A stretch of DNA of 64,000 bases from Planctomycetota bacterium (GCA_003576905.1 QEVG01000007.1:86533-150532), one strand, 5' to 3'. Positions 1 to 8,759 are shown, numbered from the stretch's first letter. Notes: generated from the letters alone by a model not told the origin. Made by a program: numbers and translations.

Positions 1-63
1 CTGAAGGCCGCCGAATCGCTCGTCGCCCGGCCGCCGCGTTTCGCGCCGCCGCGGTCCGGCTGA
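1..63 (+). CDS. possible C-terminal end of a gene entering from the left
   Basis: Frame 1 is open from the first base and ends at a TGA at 61-63, giving about 20 residues ending RFAPPRSG. It abuts the stop of the convergent downstream gene with no gap. The fragment is too short to assign to a family, and an open frame of this size is not strong evidence in GC-rich DNA. Confidence 0.3.
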   Translation: MKAAESLVARPPRFAPPRSG

Positions 64-774
64 TCAGGCGATGATCCCCCGGACGCGCAGGGCCGTCATG
101 ATCACCTCCGCCGCCAGCGGACCGGTAAACTGCTCCATGTTCAGGATCAGGTCGTGCCGCGTCTGCTCGCTCGCTTCGATGTGAAAATGGTGGCGGATGA
201 ATCGCGCGCGCTCGTGCTCCAGCTCCTCCACCTCGCGCACGGCCTTTTCAAACGTCAGCTTCTTCTGGCACGCCCAGGCCTTGATGCAGTAGTCCCGTGT
301 GGCGGTCACGCGCACGCGCAGCCCGGCGTCGCGGGGCAATATGAGATCCGCCGCGCGCCCGACAAAGATGGCGTGTCCCTTTCGCGCGAGCGACAGCATC
401 GTCTCACAAAGGCGCCGGAAGTACTCATCGCGGCCTTCGCGCGCAGCCGACATGCCGCCCAGGAAATCCTCGAGCCAGTTCGAATCGCGCTCGTCCATGG
501 CCTCATACAGTTCGCGCCGCCACGTCTCGTCGCCCGCCATGGCCTGCAGGATCTCGCGATCGAAAACCGGCCAGCCCAGGCGAAGATTCAGGATCGACGC
601 GATCTCCTGGCCCGGAAGCCCCACGGCCCGCGACAGGGCGATGAAATGCTCGACCTGGCGGCCGCCCTCGCGGGGCGCCGTAGCGGTCTGATGGCGCGAA
701 ATCTCCCAGTTCCGCATCTGACGCTCGACAAACCGGCTGATATCGGGGGACTCAGTCTTGGCGCTTGTGGCCAT
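64..774 (-). CDS. cytidylate kinase-like family protein
   Basis: A 236-residue protein resembling the cytidylate kinase-like family (Pfam PF13189 type). A phosphate-binding-type segment FIALSRAVGLPGQEIA lies at about residues 44-59 in place of a classical P-loop. It is followed by WPVFDREIL (68-76) and HAIFVGRAADLIL (134-146), which match the family's core strands. The substrate is unknown. The ATG at 774 was chosen because a GAGGAGG ribosome site lies about 6 nt upstream; the frame stays open to 951 but without such a site. A sigma-54-type promoter lies 31 nt upstream, linking it to the hydrogenase genes that follow on the same strand. Confidence 0.8.
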   Translation of the reverse strand: MATSAKTESPDISRFVERQMRNWEISRHQTATAPREGGRQVEHFIALSRAVGLPGQEIASILNLRLGWPVFDREILQAMAGDETWRRELYEAMDERDSNWLEDFLGGMSAAREGRDEYFRRLCETMLSLARKGHAIFVGRAADLILPRDAGLRVRVTATRDYCIKAWACQKKLTFEKAVREVEELEHERARFIRHHFHIEASEQTRHDLILNMEQFTGPLAAEVIMTALRVRGIIA

Positions 775-804
775 GGGGCACCTCCTCTGGGGCAAGGAAC
801 AACC

Positions 805-820
805 AGCAATTCGCGTGCCG
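805..820 (-). promoter_or_regulatory. candidate sigma-54 (-24/-12) promoter for the cytidylate-kinase-like gene
   Basis: Read on the minus strand the element is CGGCACGCGAATTGCT. It has the -24 GG and -12 GC exactly 10 nt apart and the TTGC core. It differs from the TGGCACG consensus only at the first base. It lies in the intergenic gap, 31 nt before the chosen ATG, leaving room for a short leader. An inverted repeat GTAACCGGTTCGTTAC at 969-984, about 150 nt further upstream, could be an activator site, but that is speculative. Confidence 0.65.
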
Positions 821-990
821 GTTGGGTTGGGACGGGCGCCGCGGCGGTCGGTCGAAATGATGCTGTCGTGACGCCGATCCCGAAGAGCCCGCCTGCCAGA
901 ATCATAGGCGCGTGACTGATCACAAAACCGCCCGGAACCGCTGCGATGCACGCCGGTCCGGATCGCGCGTAACCGGTTCGTTACCGTCCG

Positions 991-1647
991 TCACAGGGCA
1001 CCGAGACTCAGCGCGTGCTTCATGATCCACGTGGCAAGCTCGTCCACACCCTTTCCCGAGCGTGCGCTTGTCTCAAGAATGCGCATGGCCGGGTTGACCC
1101 GCAGGAGGTCGCGGCGCGCCTGGGCCATATCAAACGGTACGAAGGGGAGCAGATCGCACTTCGTAATAAGCGTTAGCGCCGCATCTCGGAAGAGCAGCGG
1201 GTACTTGGAAGGCTTGTCGTCGCCTTCCGAGACGCTCAGGGCACTGATCCGGAGGTGTTCGCCCAGGTCGAAATTCGCCGGGCAGATCGGGTTGCCGACA
1301 TTCTCGATAATCAGCAGATCGATTCCGGCCGGCAGTTCGTCCAGCGCACGCTGCACGTGCGTCGCGGTAAGGTGACATCCGCCGTCGGTCAGCAGCTGGA
1401 TCACCGGGACATCCAGCCGGGCGATGCGCTCGGCATCGCGCGTCGTGGCCAGGTCCCCCTCGAGGACCGCCGCGCGCAGTTCGCCCCTGAAGATAGGGAG
1501 AACGGCTTCAAGGATGGCCGTCTTACCGCTGCCCGCGCCGCCGAGCAGGTTGATGCACGTGACGTGGCGTTCGTCGAACCACAGGCGGTTCTCCGTCGCC
1601 GCGTCGTCGTTCTTCTGAAGCACGCGCCTGAGAACCCTGATCTCCAT
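991..1647 (-). CDS. hypB: hydrogenase nickel-insertion GTPase HypB
   Basis: A 218-residue SIMIBI-class GTPase that works with HypA to load nickel into the hydrogenase large subunit. Visible motifs are the P-loop GGAGSGKT (36-43), GGCH (89-92) and ENVGNPICPA (115-124), whose Cys/His form the family's metal site at the dimer interface, and TKCD as the guanine-specificity motif. There is no N-terminal His-rich nickel-storage tail, so this is the short HypB type. It is the last gene of the protease-hypA-maeA-hypB unit, 39 nt after the malic enzyme stop. Confidence 0.95.
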   Translation of the reverse strand: MEIRVLRRVLQKNDDAATENRLWFDERHVTCINLLGGAGSGKTAILEAVLPIFRGELRAAVLEGDLATTRDAERIARLDVPVIQLLTDGGCHLTATHVQRALDELPAGIDLLIIENVGNPICPANFDLGEHLRISALSVSEGDDKPSKYPLLFRDAALTLITKCDLLPFVPFDMAQARRDLLRVNPAMRILETSARSGKGVDELATWIMKHALSLGAL

Positions 1648-1686
1648 CGCCGGCCTCCCGTTTTCCGATCAGCACCCTCCACGCCG

Positions 1687-3387
1687 CTAGACATACGACG
1701 CGTAGTCCGGATACCACATGTGCTGCCGAACGACGACGTCGATCTGCTCCTCGGGGATCAAGCGGCCGATGTTTCTTCGCCGTGCCTCGCGGATGACATT
1801 CCCGGCGATGCGCCGGCTGACCTCGCGAAGCATGCTCTGGTCGGGATAGATCGCCCCGCACTTGAGCCGTTCCGGCGACACCATCTCCGCCAGCGTGCGC
1901 GCGGCCACGAGGAAGATCTCGTCGGTCACCTCGCTCACTTCCGAAACGATGCAGCCCAGGCCGATGCCCGGGAAGACGAAGGCGTTGTTTCCCTGGCCGA
2001 ACACGTGTGCCTGTCCTTCGTATTCGATCGGCGGGAACGGACTGCCGGTCGCGACGATGGCCCGGCCGCTGGTCCACTGAAGCGCCTCGCTCGGCGTGCA
2101 TTCCGCCTTTGAGGTCGGGTTCGACAGCGGCAGGATGACCGGTCGATCAACGTGCTTGGCCATCTCCCGGACGATTTCCTCGTTGAAGGTGCCGGCCTTG
2201 GCCGTCACGCCGATCAGGATGGTCGGCTTGATGTGCCGGATCATCTCGAGCAGCGAATACGAGTCGGCCCCGGTCAGGCCGTAATGGGTCATGGCCTTCC
2301 GGCTCAGGGCGAACTCCTTCTTGTGCGGATCATCGACGATGCGCCCCTCGAAAATCAGCCCGTGGGTGTCGGCGATGGCCTGCGCCTGATTCACGCGTTC
2401 GACCGCGTTTTCCTCAGACAGCATCGCCGCCCGAATCAGCCGCGCAATCCCGATGCCGGCATTTCCGCCTCCGGCATACACGATGCGCTGATCGCTAAGC
2501 CTTCCGCCGGTGATCTTCATGGCCGCCATGATGCCGGCCAGAGTGACGCTCGCCGTGCCCTGAATGTCGTCGTTGAAGCTCGGCACCCGGCGGCGGTACC
2601 GGTCGAGCAGGTTAAACGCCGTGTGATGCCCGAAGTCCTCCCACTGAATCAGTGCGTGCGGAAAGACCTCCTTTACGGCTTCGACGAAGGCCTCGATGAA
2701 GTCGTCGTATTCCTTGCCGCGAATGCGCCGATGGCGATAGCCGAGGTAGCACGGATCATTCAGCAATTCCGCGTTGTTGGTGCCGACGTCAAGGCTGATC
2801 GGCAGGCACAGCGTCGGATGGATGCCCGCCGCCGCCGTGTAGAGAGCCAGTTTTCCGATCGGGATCCCCATGCCGCCCGCGCCCTGGTCGCCCAGGCCCA
2901 GGATCCGCTCGTTGTCCGTCACGACGATCAGCCGAATGTCCGGGTACGGCACGTTGCGAAGCATCTCCGGGATGCGGTCCATGTCATCGGGCGTGATCCA
3001 GACGCCGCGGCGCTGGCGAAAGATGTGGCTGTACTGTTGGCACGCCCGGCCCACCGTCGGCGTATAAACGATCGGCAGCAACTCGGGCATATTCTCAACG
3101 ACCACCCGGTAGAAGAGCGTCTCGTTGCGATCCTGAAGCGCGGCAAGACCGATGAACTTCTCGAGGTCATCGCTCTTCGCCCGAAGGTGTTCCAGCTCAA
3201 GGGCGACCTGCTGCTCGATCGTCAGGTGCGCCGGAGGCAGCAGCCCGCGCAGGCCGAGCCGATCGCGCTCGTCCTGCGAAAAAGCCGCGCCCTTGTTGTG
3301 GATGGGGTCGCGCAGCAGTTCCACGCCGTGAAAAGGCGGCTGGGCGACATTGCGTTTGGTTTCCTTTGGTTCCGTGACGCCGATCAT
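1687..3387 (-). CDS. maeA: NAD-type malic enzyme
   Basis: A 566-residue protein, the usual length of the large bacterial/eukaryotic malic enzymes that oxidatively decarboxylate malate to pyruvate and CO2 with NAD(P)H release. Motifs include [21 protein letters not shown] in the N-terminal malic domain, [14 protein letters not shown] (divalent metal/substrate) and [12 protein letters not shown] (Rossmann dinucleotide site). Cofactor preference cannot be proven from sequence; NAD is the family default. Its ATG overlaps the hypA TGA in an ATGA junction, so it is translationally coupled to a hydrogenase maturation gene, an unusual place for this enzyme. The coupling suggests that malate oxidation and hydrogen turnover are co-expressed. 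Confidence 0.93.
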   Translation of the reverse strand: MIGVTEPKETKRNVAQPPFHGVELLRDPIHNKGAAFSQDERDRLGLRGLLPPAHLTIEQQVALELEHLRAKSDDLEKFIGLAALQDRNETLFYRVVVENMPELLPIVYTPTVGRACQQYSHIFRQRRGVWITPDDMDRIPEMLRNVPYPDIRLIVVTDNERILGLGDQGAGGMGIPIGKLALYTAAAGIHPTLCLPISLDVGTNNAELLNDPCYLGYRHRRIRGKEYDDFIEAFVEAVKEVFPHALIQWEDFGHHTAFNLLDRYRRRVPSFNDDIQGTASVTLAGIMAAMKITGGRLSDQRIVYAGGGNAGIGIARLIRAAMLSEENAVERVNQAQAIADTHGLIFEGRIVDDPHKKEFALSRKAMTHYGLTGADSYSLLEMIRHIKPTILIGVTAKAGTFNEEIVREMAKHVDRPVILPLSNPTSKAECTPSEALQWTSGRAIVATGSPFPPIEYEGQAHVFGQGNNAFVFPGIGLGCIVSEVSEVTDEIFLVAARTLAEMVSPERLKCGAIYPDQSMLREVSRRIAGNVIREARRRNIGRLIPEEQIDVVVRQHMWYPDYASYV

Positions 3388-3764
3388 CGAACTCCTCCAC
3401 CTGCAAGCGCAGTCTCGTCGTGTTCCTCGACATCCAGGGATATCAGTTCAAGTTCATCGCCGCCCTCGAGGCAGGTCGCGTCGGCGCCGCACGTGGGACA
3501 CCCCCACTCGTAGCCGTACGCGTCGAAATGATGTCCGCATCCGGGGCAGGCGAGCCGCACAGGCATCGTCACGATTTTCAGTTCTGCGGCCTCGCATGGT
3601 GTGCCGGCCGCCACCATCTCGAAGGCTGTGCACATGAGCTCCGGGTCGATCTGGCGCAGGATGCCGACGCGGCAGGTGATCGAGCTAATCCGCGACGCGC
3701 CGACCGCCCGCGCCTCCTCACAGGCTGCCTCGATCATGCCGGTCGCAAGCGAGAACTCATGCAT
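3384..3764 (-). CDS. hypA: hydrogenase nickel metallochaperone HypA
   Basis: A 126-residue HypA/HybF protein. It begins MHE, giving the His2 nickel ligand, and carries the structural zinc site CPGC...CPTC (Cys 73, 76, 89, 92). It hands nickel to the large subunit together with HypB. The ATG at 3764 is the only start that yields the required MH N terminus. The gene overlaps the upstream maturation protease by 8 nt and the downstream malic enzyme by 4 nt (ATGA). Confidence 0.95.
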   Translation of the reverse strand: MHEFSLATGMIEAACEEARAVGASRISSITCRVGILRQIDPELMCTAFEMVAAGTPCEAAELKIVTMPVRLACPGCGHHFDAYGYEWGCPTCGADATCLEGGDELELISLDVEEHDETALAGGGVR

Positions 3765-4272
3765 GACACGTCTCCTGCGCGGAGCGCCACGCGGCAATGT
3801 CCTTTTCGATTACCGCGACGGCCTCCGGAATTGCCCGGGCCACCGCGGGCGACACCTCCTCGCCATAGCCGCAGTCTTCAGCGGTGATCGCGTAGATCCA
3901 GACGTCGCGCGGAAGGTCGCCGATCTCTTCGGCGAGTTCCAGCGCGAGGTCAACGCTCAGCGTGTGCGTGTCCGTCCGGCAGCGCGTGCGGAGGTGCTCC
4001 TTGTGCTCCCAATAGTCCATCCGCGCCACACTGCCCGGCGGATGCCCCACCGCCGAACGCGCGGCGTCAGCGATGACCAGCAGGCGAATATCGCCCAAGA
4101 CCGCGGGAATGTCGGTACCAGGCGCCTCCGTGACGATCACGCGGCACCCGGCCGGCGGAAGCCGGCCGATCATCCCGGCCACCATCAGCCCCGCTTGGTC
4201 GTCGCGGCGCAGCCATCGCCCGCAGCCGACGAGGGCGATATCGGGCTCGTACGGATGTGCCGGGCTGGCCAT
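3757..4272 (-). CDS. hydrogenase maturation endopeptidase (HycI/HybD/HoxW type)
   Basis: A 171-residue protease family member expected to clip the C-terminal peptide of the hydrogenase large subunit after nickel insertion. The family signature is present as GCGRWLRRDDQAG (usually GxGNxLxxDDxxG), followed by a conserved hydrophobic core with TEAPGTD and ADAARS. The ATG at 4272 has GGAGA 6 nt upstream. The longer start at 4296 would fall against the predicted sigma-54 promoter and has no good ribosome site. It is the first gene of a four-gene unit (protease, hypA, maeA, hypB) lying just downstream of its likely substrate hydA. Confidence 0.88.
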   Translation of the reverse strand: MASPAHPYEPDIALVGCGRWLRRDDQAGLMVAGMIGRLPPAGCRVIVTEAPGTDIPAVLGDIRLLVIADAARSAVGHPPGSVARMDYWEHKEHLRTRCRTDTHTLSVDLALELAEEIGDLPRDVWIYAITAEDCGYGEEVSPAVARAIPEAVAVIEKDIAAWRSAQETCHA

Positions 4273-4298
4273 GGCGATTCTCCGTCGCCCATTCATCC

Positions 4299-4314
4299 TG
4301 CAAGCGGCATGCCA
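4299..4314 (-). promoter_or_regulatory. candidate sigma-54 promoter for protease-hypA-maeA-hypB
   Basis: The minus-strand sequence is TGGCATGCCGCTTGCA: GG and GC are 10 nt apart with a full TTGCA -12 box and six of seven consensus bases in the -24 box. It sits in the 182-nt gap after hydA, 27 nt before the chosen ATG of the protease gene. Confidence 0.7.
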
Positions 4315-4454
4315 TCAGAAAGGAGATTCGCGAGCCACCCAGCGCCGCGGAATGCCCGTTTCTCGGGGCTGGAAACGGCTCCGCGCAGAGATCCACTCCA
4401 TACATGGCCCTTGCAGGACGGAATTATCCGGCGGCGCGCCGCAGAGTGACCGAG

Positions 4455-5762
4455 CTATTCATCCCACGCCACGTCGAGGAAGTGCGTTGCGCACGAAATA
4501 CACGGGTCGTAGGCTCGAACCAGCATCTCCAGCTTCAGCGTCATCTCTTCACGGCCGAGGCCGGACGTGAGCAGCCGAGGGACCATCTCGCGCATGTCTT
4601 CCTCGATGTTGGCCAGGTTCTGACCGGTCGGGATGATGAGGTTTGCCCCCTCGATGCGATGGTCCTTGTCGACCGTGTACTCATGAACAAGAAGCCCGCG
4701 CGGAACTTCGGCAAGCCCAACGCCCGTGCCGTGGCGCGTCGGAGTCATAAGCGGCTCGACCTTCATGCCGCGTGTCAGGAGTTCGTCGATGATTTCGATG
4801 GACGCCTCGACGCAATGCACCGACTCGACGAGCTGCGCCGTGTTGTTGTGGAAGGGGTTCTCGCAGATCGGCTCAAGTCCCAGGTCGCGCGCCGTCTGCC
4901 GCGCGATCGGATGAAGCTGGGAATGGTTGTTGTTGAACCGGGCCAGCGCGCCGACGGCATACGTCGGCGAGTTGGGCGACCGGCAGTGCTTCGCCGCCGA
5001 GTGCTCGACGATCGACTCCATGATCCGCTTTCGATAGTCCGCGGCCTTCGTCGGCCTCGGGTCGAGGGTCGACACGATGTCCCCATCGTAAAATGCGTAC
5101 TCGCCGTTGTCCGTCTCCTTCAGCGAGACGTACTCGGTCTTCCGGCACAGATCGGGAACCTTGAGCGTTGAAAAGAGCTTCGCCGTCTCGCGCAGGTCCG
5201 CCCGCGCATCCTCGAGCCGCCGCTTGAGCCCGATGAGTTCCTCGTCGGGCGGAACATGGCTCATGCCGCCGACATGGAGGGCGATGGGGTGGATATGCCG
5301 GCCACCGACGACTCCGCAGATATCGTTGGCCAGCTTCTTCATCCTCAGCGCCCTCCGAACGACGTCGGGATGGGTCTTCGCCAGCGGAATAACCGAACCC
5401 ACTCCGACGAAATCAGGAACGGCGAGGAAGTACAGGTGGAGAAAGTGGCTCTGCAACTCCTCGCCGTAGAGGATCAGCTTTCGCAACAGCACGGTCTGCT
5501 CGCTGGGCACGATCCCGCAGGCCGCCTCGATCGCCTTCACGCTCGCCGTGGTGTGCCCGACGCTGCAAATCCCGCAGATGCGGCAGGTGATGTGCGGGGC
5601 CTCGTAGTATCTGCGCCCCCGCAGAAACGCCTCAAAGAACCGCGGGCTCTCCACGATCGCAAGCTGGAGCTGCGTGATCTCGCCGTCGCTCACCCGGACG
5701 CGAATGTTCCCGTGTCCCTCGACGCGGGTCACATGTTTGACATCGATGGTGACGTTCTTCAT
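4455..5762 (-). CDS. hydA: group 3b [NiFe]-hydrogenase large (alpha) subunit
   Basis: A 435-residue catalytic subunit holding the NiFe(CN)2CO centre. The L1 motif is RICGIC with SVGH (61-70) and the L2 motif is DPCISCATH (419-427), giving the four nickel-ligating cysteines. The residues after His427 (FLDVAWDE) are the expected propeptide removed by the maturation protease encoded immediately downstream. Length and the gene order B-G-D-A match cytosolic bidirectional NAD(P)-linked (sulfhydrogenase-type) group 3b enzymes. The enzyme should interconvert H2 with NADPH/NADH and may also reduce sulfur. Its ATG overlaps the hydD stop (ATGA). Confidence 0.95.
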   Translation of the reverse strand: MKNVTIDVKHVTRVEGHGNIRVRVSDGEITQLQLAIVESPRFFEAFLRGRRYYEAPHITCRICGICSVGHTTASVKAIEAACGIVPSEQTVLLRKLILYGEELQSHFLHLYFLAVPDFVGVGSVIPLAKTHPDVVRRALRMKKLANDICGVVGGRHIHPIALHVGGMSHVPPDEELIGLKRRLEDARADLRETAKLFSTLKVPDLCRKTEYVSLKETDNGEYAFYDGDIVSTLDPRPTKAADYRKRIMESIVEHSAAKHCRSPNSPTYAVGALARFNNNHSQLHPIARQTARDLGLEPICENPFHNNTAQLVESVHCVEASIEIIDELLTRGMKVEPLMTPTRHGTGVGLAEVPRGLLVHEYTVDKDHRIEGANLIIPTGQNLANIEEDMREMVPRLLTSGLGREEMTLKLEMLVRAYDPCISCATHFLDVAWDE

Positions 5763-6544
5763 GGAAGGTCCGCCTCCTGCCAGGCGCCGAACAGCCGGAA
5801 GTCGTCGAGCACGTCCTTCAGCGAGACGTTATACTGCTCACGAAGATTCACGCCCGCCGCCGCCACGGCCTCCTTCGAGACGATTCCGCGGCAGCCCTCG
5901 CACTTCGAGCCGAAGGTCGGACAGATCGCGTTGCACCCGGCCCGCGTCACCGGACCCAGACAGATAATGCCCTTTTCGTACAGGCAGAGATTGCCCCGCT
6001 TCTTGCATTCGACGCAGACGGCGAAGTCCGGCAACGTAAACGTGCGACCCGCGAGGAGGCTGGTGACGAAGGAGAGAAACTCCTCCTTCACCATCGGACA
6101 ACCGGGCAGCGCGTAGTCCACCTTCACCACATCCGAAATCGGCCTGGCCTTCGTCGTCGGAAACCACTCGGCGCGCTCCCCGTACACGTACCTCCGATAC
6201 TCGGCGACGTCGCCGTTGCCGGCCACCGGCGGCTCCGCCTCTCCGGCCGCGCCTTGGTAGTGTTTCAGCGTGTTGATGCCGCCCAGCGCCGCGCAGGAGC
6301 CGATGGCAACCAGGATCCTGCACTTGTCCCGGAAGTGCCGCACTTCCTTCTCGTCCTCGGACGTGGAGACCGCCCCGTCGACGAAGCCGATGTCGATGTT
6401 CCAGTCCTTCTCCGTCATGCCCTCGCGGAAATTGACGATCTCCACCGCGCCGAGAAGATCAAGCAGCTGGTCCTCCAGCTCAAGGATCGCAAGCGAGCAT
6501 CCCTCGCATCCCGTCAGACTGAAGATGGCGATCCGTGGTTTCAT
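5759..6544 (-). CDS. hydD: group 3b [NiFe]-hydrogenase small (delta) subunit
   Basis: A 261-residue electron-transfer subunit. It begins with SLTGCEGC (Cys13 and Cys16, proximal cluster) and has a C-terminal Cys-rich block, CVECKKRGNLC...CLGP...GCNAICP...CEGC, suitable for further Fe-S clusters. The short length and absence of a Tat signal fit a soluble cytoplasmic group 3 enzyme. The ATG at 6544 was chosen because GGAG lies 6-7 nt upstream and it forms an ATGA overlap with the small gene before it. The frame is open further upstream, but that stretch is occupied by the small gene and has no small-subunit homology. Confidence 0.94.
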   Translation of the reverse strand: MKPRIAIFSLTGCEGCSLAILELEDQLLDLLGAVEIVNFREGMTEKDWNIDIGFVDGAVSTSEDEKEVRHFRDKCRILVAIGSCAALGGINTLKHYQGAAGEAEPPVAGNGDVAEYRRYVYGERAEWFPTTKARPISDVVKVDYALPGCPMVKEEFLSFVTSLLAGRTFTLPDFAVCVECKKRGNLCLYEKGIICLGPVTRAGCNAICPTFGSKCEGCRGIVSKEAVAAAGVNLREQYNVSLKDVLDDFRLFGAWQEADLP

Positions 6545-6771
6545 CGCCGCTCTCCTTGCACCACGCCGGAATAGACAAGCGGAACAAACGCGCTGACGCC
6601 GGGCGGGATCAGGAAGATCGGCATCGGCGCACAGACATATGTGCCGCCCTCGACCTCCGGCGCTCCCTTTCCTGCTGCGCGGCGGGGCGCCCCCCGCACG
6701 CGCCTCGCGCCGCCCTTCGGCGGCCCTGCGGCGCTTCGATGCCTCGACGTCCGATCGCTTCGACGCTTCAT
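6541..6771 (-). CDS. unrecognised 76-residue protein embedded in hydBGDA
   Basis: This frame starts in an ATGA overlap with the end of hydG and stops in an ATGA overlap with the start of hydD, so it fills the gap between them exactly. The first half is Arg/Gly/Ala-rich and low in complexity. The second half (PMPIFLIPPGVSAFVPLVYSGVV) is hydrophobic and could be a membrane-contacting or subunit-contacting helix. A shorter product from the internal ATG (MPIFLI...) is also possible. I know of no such subunit in standard group 3b operons. It could be a genuine accessory protein or a translated spacer that keeps ribosomes moving. Confidence 0.5.
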   Translation of the reverse strand: MKRRSDRTSRHRSAAGPPKGGARRVRGAPRRAAGKGAPEVEGGTYVCAPMPIFLIPPGVSAFVPLVYSGVVQGERR

Positions 6772-7655
6772 TCCACCGCCTCCCGCATGCCCTTGAGCTG
6801 GCCGTACTTGAAAACCGGCCCGTCAATGCACACATAGACGTGGTTGGCCTGGCAGTGCCCGCACTTGCCCACGCCGCACTTCATCCGCCGCTCGAGCGAG
6901 CAGTAGATGTTTCCCTGCGGGATGCGCCGGGCGAGCACCTCGATGACGACGAATTTGAACATGACCGGCGGACCGACGATCACCACGACCGTCTGGTCCG
7001 GATTGAGCTTCGAAAGGTCCTTGAAGAGCGTCGTGACGACGCCGACCTTTCCGCGCCACTGCGGATCGGGCCGATCCACGGTGATGGCGAGATTGACGTC
7101 CTTGCTCTCCCGCCAGCGGAGCAGGTCATCCTTAAAAAGCAGTTCCTTCGGCTCGCGGGCGCCGTAGAGCAGGTGAAACTGCCCGAATCGCGGCCGCTCG
7201 TCGAGGATGTACTGGATCAGCGACCGCAGCGGGGCCATGCCCAGGCCGCCGGCGATCATCAGAATGTCCTTGCCGTGCATCTCGTGGGTGTCGAAGCCGT
7301 GGCCCAGCGGCCCCCGGATACCGATGGTGTCTTTTTCCTGAAGCTCGTGCAGCCGATTGGTGACGCTGCCCACCCTTCGAATGCACAGCTCGAACGTGTC
7401 CGGGCGGGTCGGCGAGGAGCAGATCGAGATGGGACACTCGCCCACGCCAAGCATCGAAACCTGGACGAACTGGCCCGGCTGCTGATTCAGGCGGCTCCCG
7501 TCGAGGAAGCCCAGCTCGAACAGCTTCTCCATTTCAGTGAGCGGGGTGATCCGGATAATCCGCGCGGGCTGCGGGATGTACAGGCTGGACTCGTGCGCGC
7601 TCGATGCTCGCGGCGGGGGCTCGTGCAGAATCGTGGATGATCGGCGGCCGCTCAC
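6768..7655 (-). CDS. hydG: hydrogenase/sulfhydrogenase gamma subunit, FAD and NAD(P)H-binding diaphorase
   Basis: A 295-residue ferredoxin-reductase-fold subunit. The flavin domain carries CPISICSSP (RxxS-like FAD site) and GPLGHGFD. The nucleotide domain carries GGLGMAPLRSLIQ. The C terminus has CGVGKCGHC plus a later Cys, the [2Fe-2S] site of this family. It passes electrons between NAD(P)H and the Fe-S chain of HydB/HydD. The start is a GTG at 7655, 2 nt after the hydB stop, so translation is probably coupled. The stop overlaps the next small gene (ATGA). Confidence 0.94.
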   Translation of the reverse strand: MSGRRSSTILHEPPPRASSAHESSLYIPQPARIIRITPLTEMEKLFELGFLDGSRLNQQPGQFVQVSMLGVGECPISICSSPTRPDTFELCIRRVGSVTNRLHELQEKDTIGIRGPLGHGFDTHEMHGKDILMIAGGLGMAPLRSLIQYILDERPRFGQFHLLYGAREPKELLFKDDLLRWRESKDVNLAITVDRPDPQWRGKVGVVTTLFKDLSKLNPDQTVVVIVGPPVMFKFVVIEVLARRIPQGNIYCSLERRMKCGVGKCGHCQANHVYVCIDGPVFKYGQLKGMREAVE

Positions 7656-7657
7656 GG

Positions 7658-8707
7658 TTATGCCTCCTCGGCAAGCTGGTTATAAATCTCCACGGAGTTG
7701 ATCTTCGCGGTGCAGGCCCGGTCGCATCGGGCACATCCGACGCAGCCCGCAAGCCCGGTCCGCTGGCGAACCCACTTTGCCTTGCGATAGATCCGGTGCC
7801 GCAGCCGCGACGCCGCCCTGGGCCGGAAGTTGTGTCCTCCCGCCACTTCGGCGAAGTTCTTCAGGTGGCAGCCGTCCCACGTACGCTCCCGCCGACCCGT
7901 CGTGCCCGACAGGTCGGATTCATCATAGATGTTGAAGCAATAGCAGGTCGGGCACGACAGGTTACAGCTGCCGCAGGAGTAGCATCGCCTTGCGGTCGCC
8001 TCCCAGAGAAGGGAGTCATAGGATCGATCCAGTAGCTCGGGCAGATCGTTGGCATGCATTCGCAGATGCCTCGGAAACGCCGCCGCCTTCTCGCGTTCGT
8101 ATTGCTCAAACGCCCGCTCATCGGCCGCCGTGGGGATCGCGCCGCGCCGGCTGTAGAGAATCCAATCACGTCCGGCGTCACTGCCGAACATCACGCCGAA
8201 GGTCGTGTCGTCGCGCCCGTCGCGGTGGAGCGGATAGAGCATGACGTCGAATCCCTCGATGGCCGAATGTGTCCCCATGTCGGCACAGAACACGCCCTCC
8301 GTGCAGGGCGTTCGACAATCCACACCGACGATGAGCGTGTGCGACCGCCGCGCCAGGTAGTGCGCGTCGCGATGATCCTGCTCAAACACACGGTCCAGGA
8401 GCCGGATCGCGTGTATGTCGCACGGATGAACGCCGACGAACGCCATCGGCCGGACATCAAGCACCGGCTTCGCCGTGAACGTGTGATCGAATCGATTGAA
8501 CGTAAAGAGCGTCTCGGTGGGCGGAAAGAGAAACGCCCGCGGGCCGTAGACACAGTAGTTAAACGACAGGTCGAGCGTTCCGACGTCCGCGACTTCTTCA
8601 TAAAAGAAATGGTTCTCGCGGCGAACCGGACCGATGATCCGGCGTTTCCGGGCCAACTCCCCGACAAGGGTGAACAGATCGCGCTGTGCAAGCATCCGAT
8701 CGAGCAT
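7658..8707 (-). CDS. hydB: hydrogenase/sulfhydrogenase beta subunit, [4Fe-4S] protein
   Basis: A 349-residue Fe-S subunit. Two Cys-rich cluster motifs are visible in the C-terminal third: CYSCGSCNLSCPTCYC and CVGCARCDRAC. The N-terminal region matches the 4Fe-4S dicluster beta-subunit family. It is first in hydB-hydG-(small gene)-hydD-hydA. The ATG at 8707 has GGAGG 5 nt upstream, and a sigma-54-like promoter lies 37 nt upstream. Confidence 0.94.
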   Translation of the reverse strand: MLDRMLAQRDLFTLVGELARKRRIIGPVRRENHFFYEEVADVGTLDLSFNYCVYGPRAFLFPPTETLFTFNRFDHTFTAKPVLDVRPMAFVGVHPCDIHAIRLLDRVFEQDHRDAHYLARRSHTLIVGVDCRTPCTEGVFCADMGTHSAIEGFDVMLYPLHRDGRDDTTFGVMFGSDAGRDWILYSRRGAIPTAADERAFEQYEREKAAAFPRHLRMHANDLPELLDRSYDSLLWEATARRCYSCGSCNLSCPTCYCFNIYDESDLSGTTGRRERTWDGCHLKNFAEVAGGHNFRPRAASRLRHRIYRKAKWVRQRTGLAGCVGCARCDRACTAKINSVEIYNQLAEEA

Positions 8708-8743
8708 TGTCGCCTCCCGGCATCCGCCTGCGCCATTTCAGCC

Positions 8744-8759
8744 AGCAATCCTCGCGCCA
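8744..8759 (-). promoter_or_regulatory. candidate sigma-54 promoter for hydBGDA
   Basis: The minus-strand sequence is TGGCGCGAGGATTGCT. GG-N10-GC spacing is exact, with TTGCT at -12 and TGGCGCG at -24 (one mismatch to TGGCACG). It lies in the 118-nt gap between the histidine kinase stop and hydB, upstream of a strong ribosome site. Confidence 0.7.

Noticed and set aside
4455..8707. Assignment as a membrane uptake (group 1) or formate-hydrogenlyase (group 4) hydrogenase
   Set aside because: The small subunit has no Tat signal, the operon has diaphorase and beta Fe-S subunits in the order B-G-D-A, and no cytochrome b or complex I-like membrane subunit is present, all pointing to group 3b.
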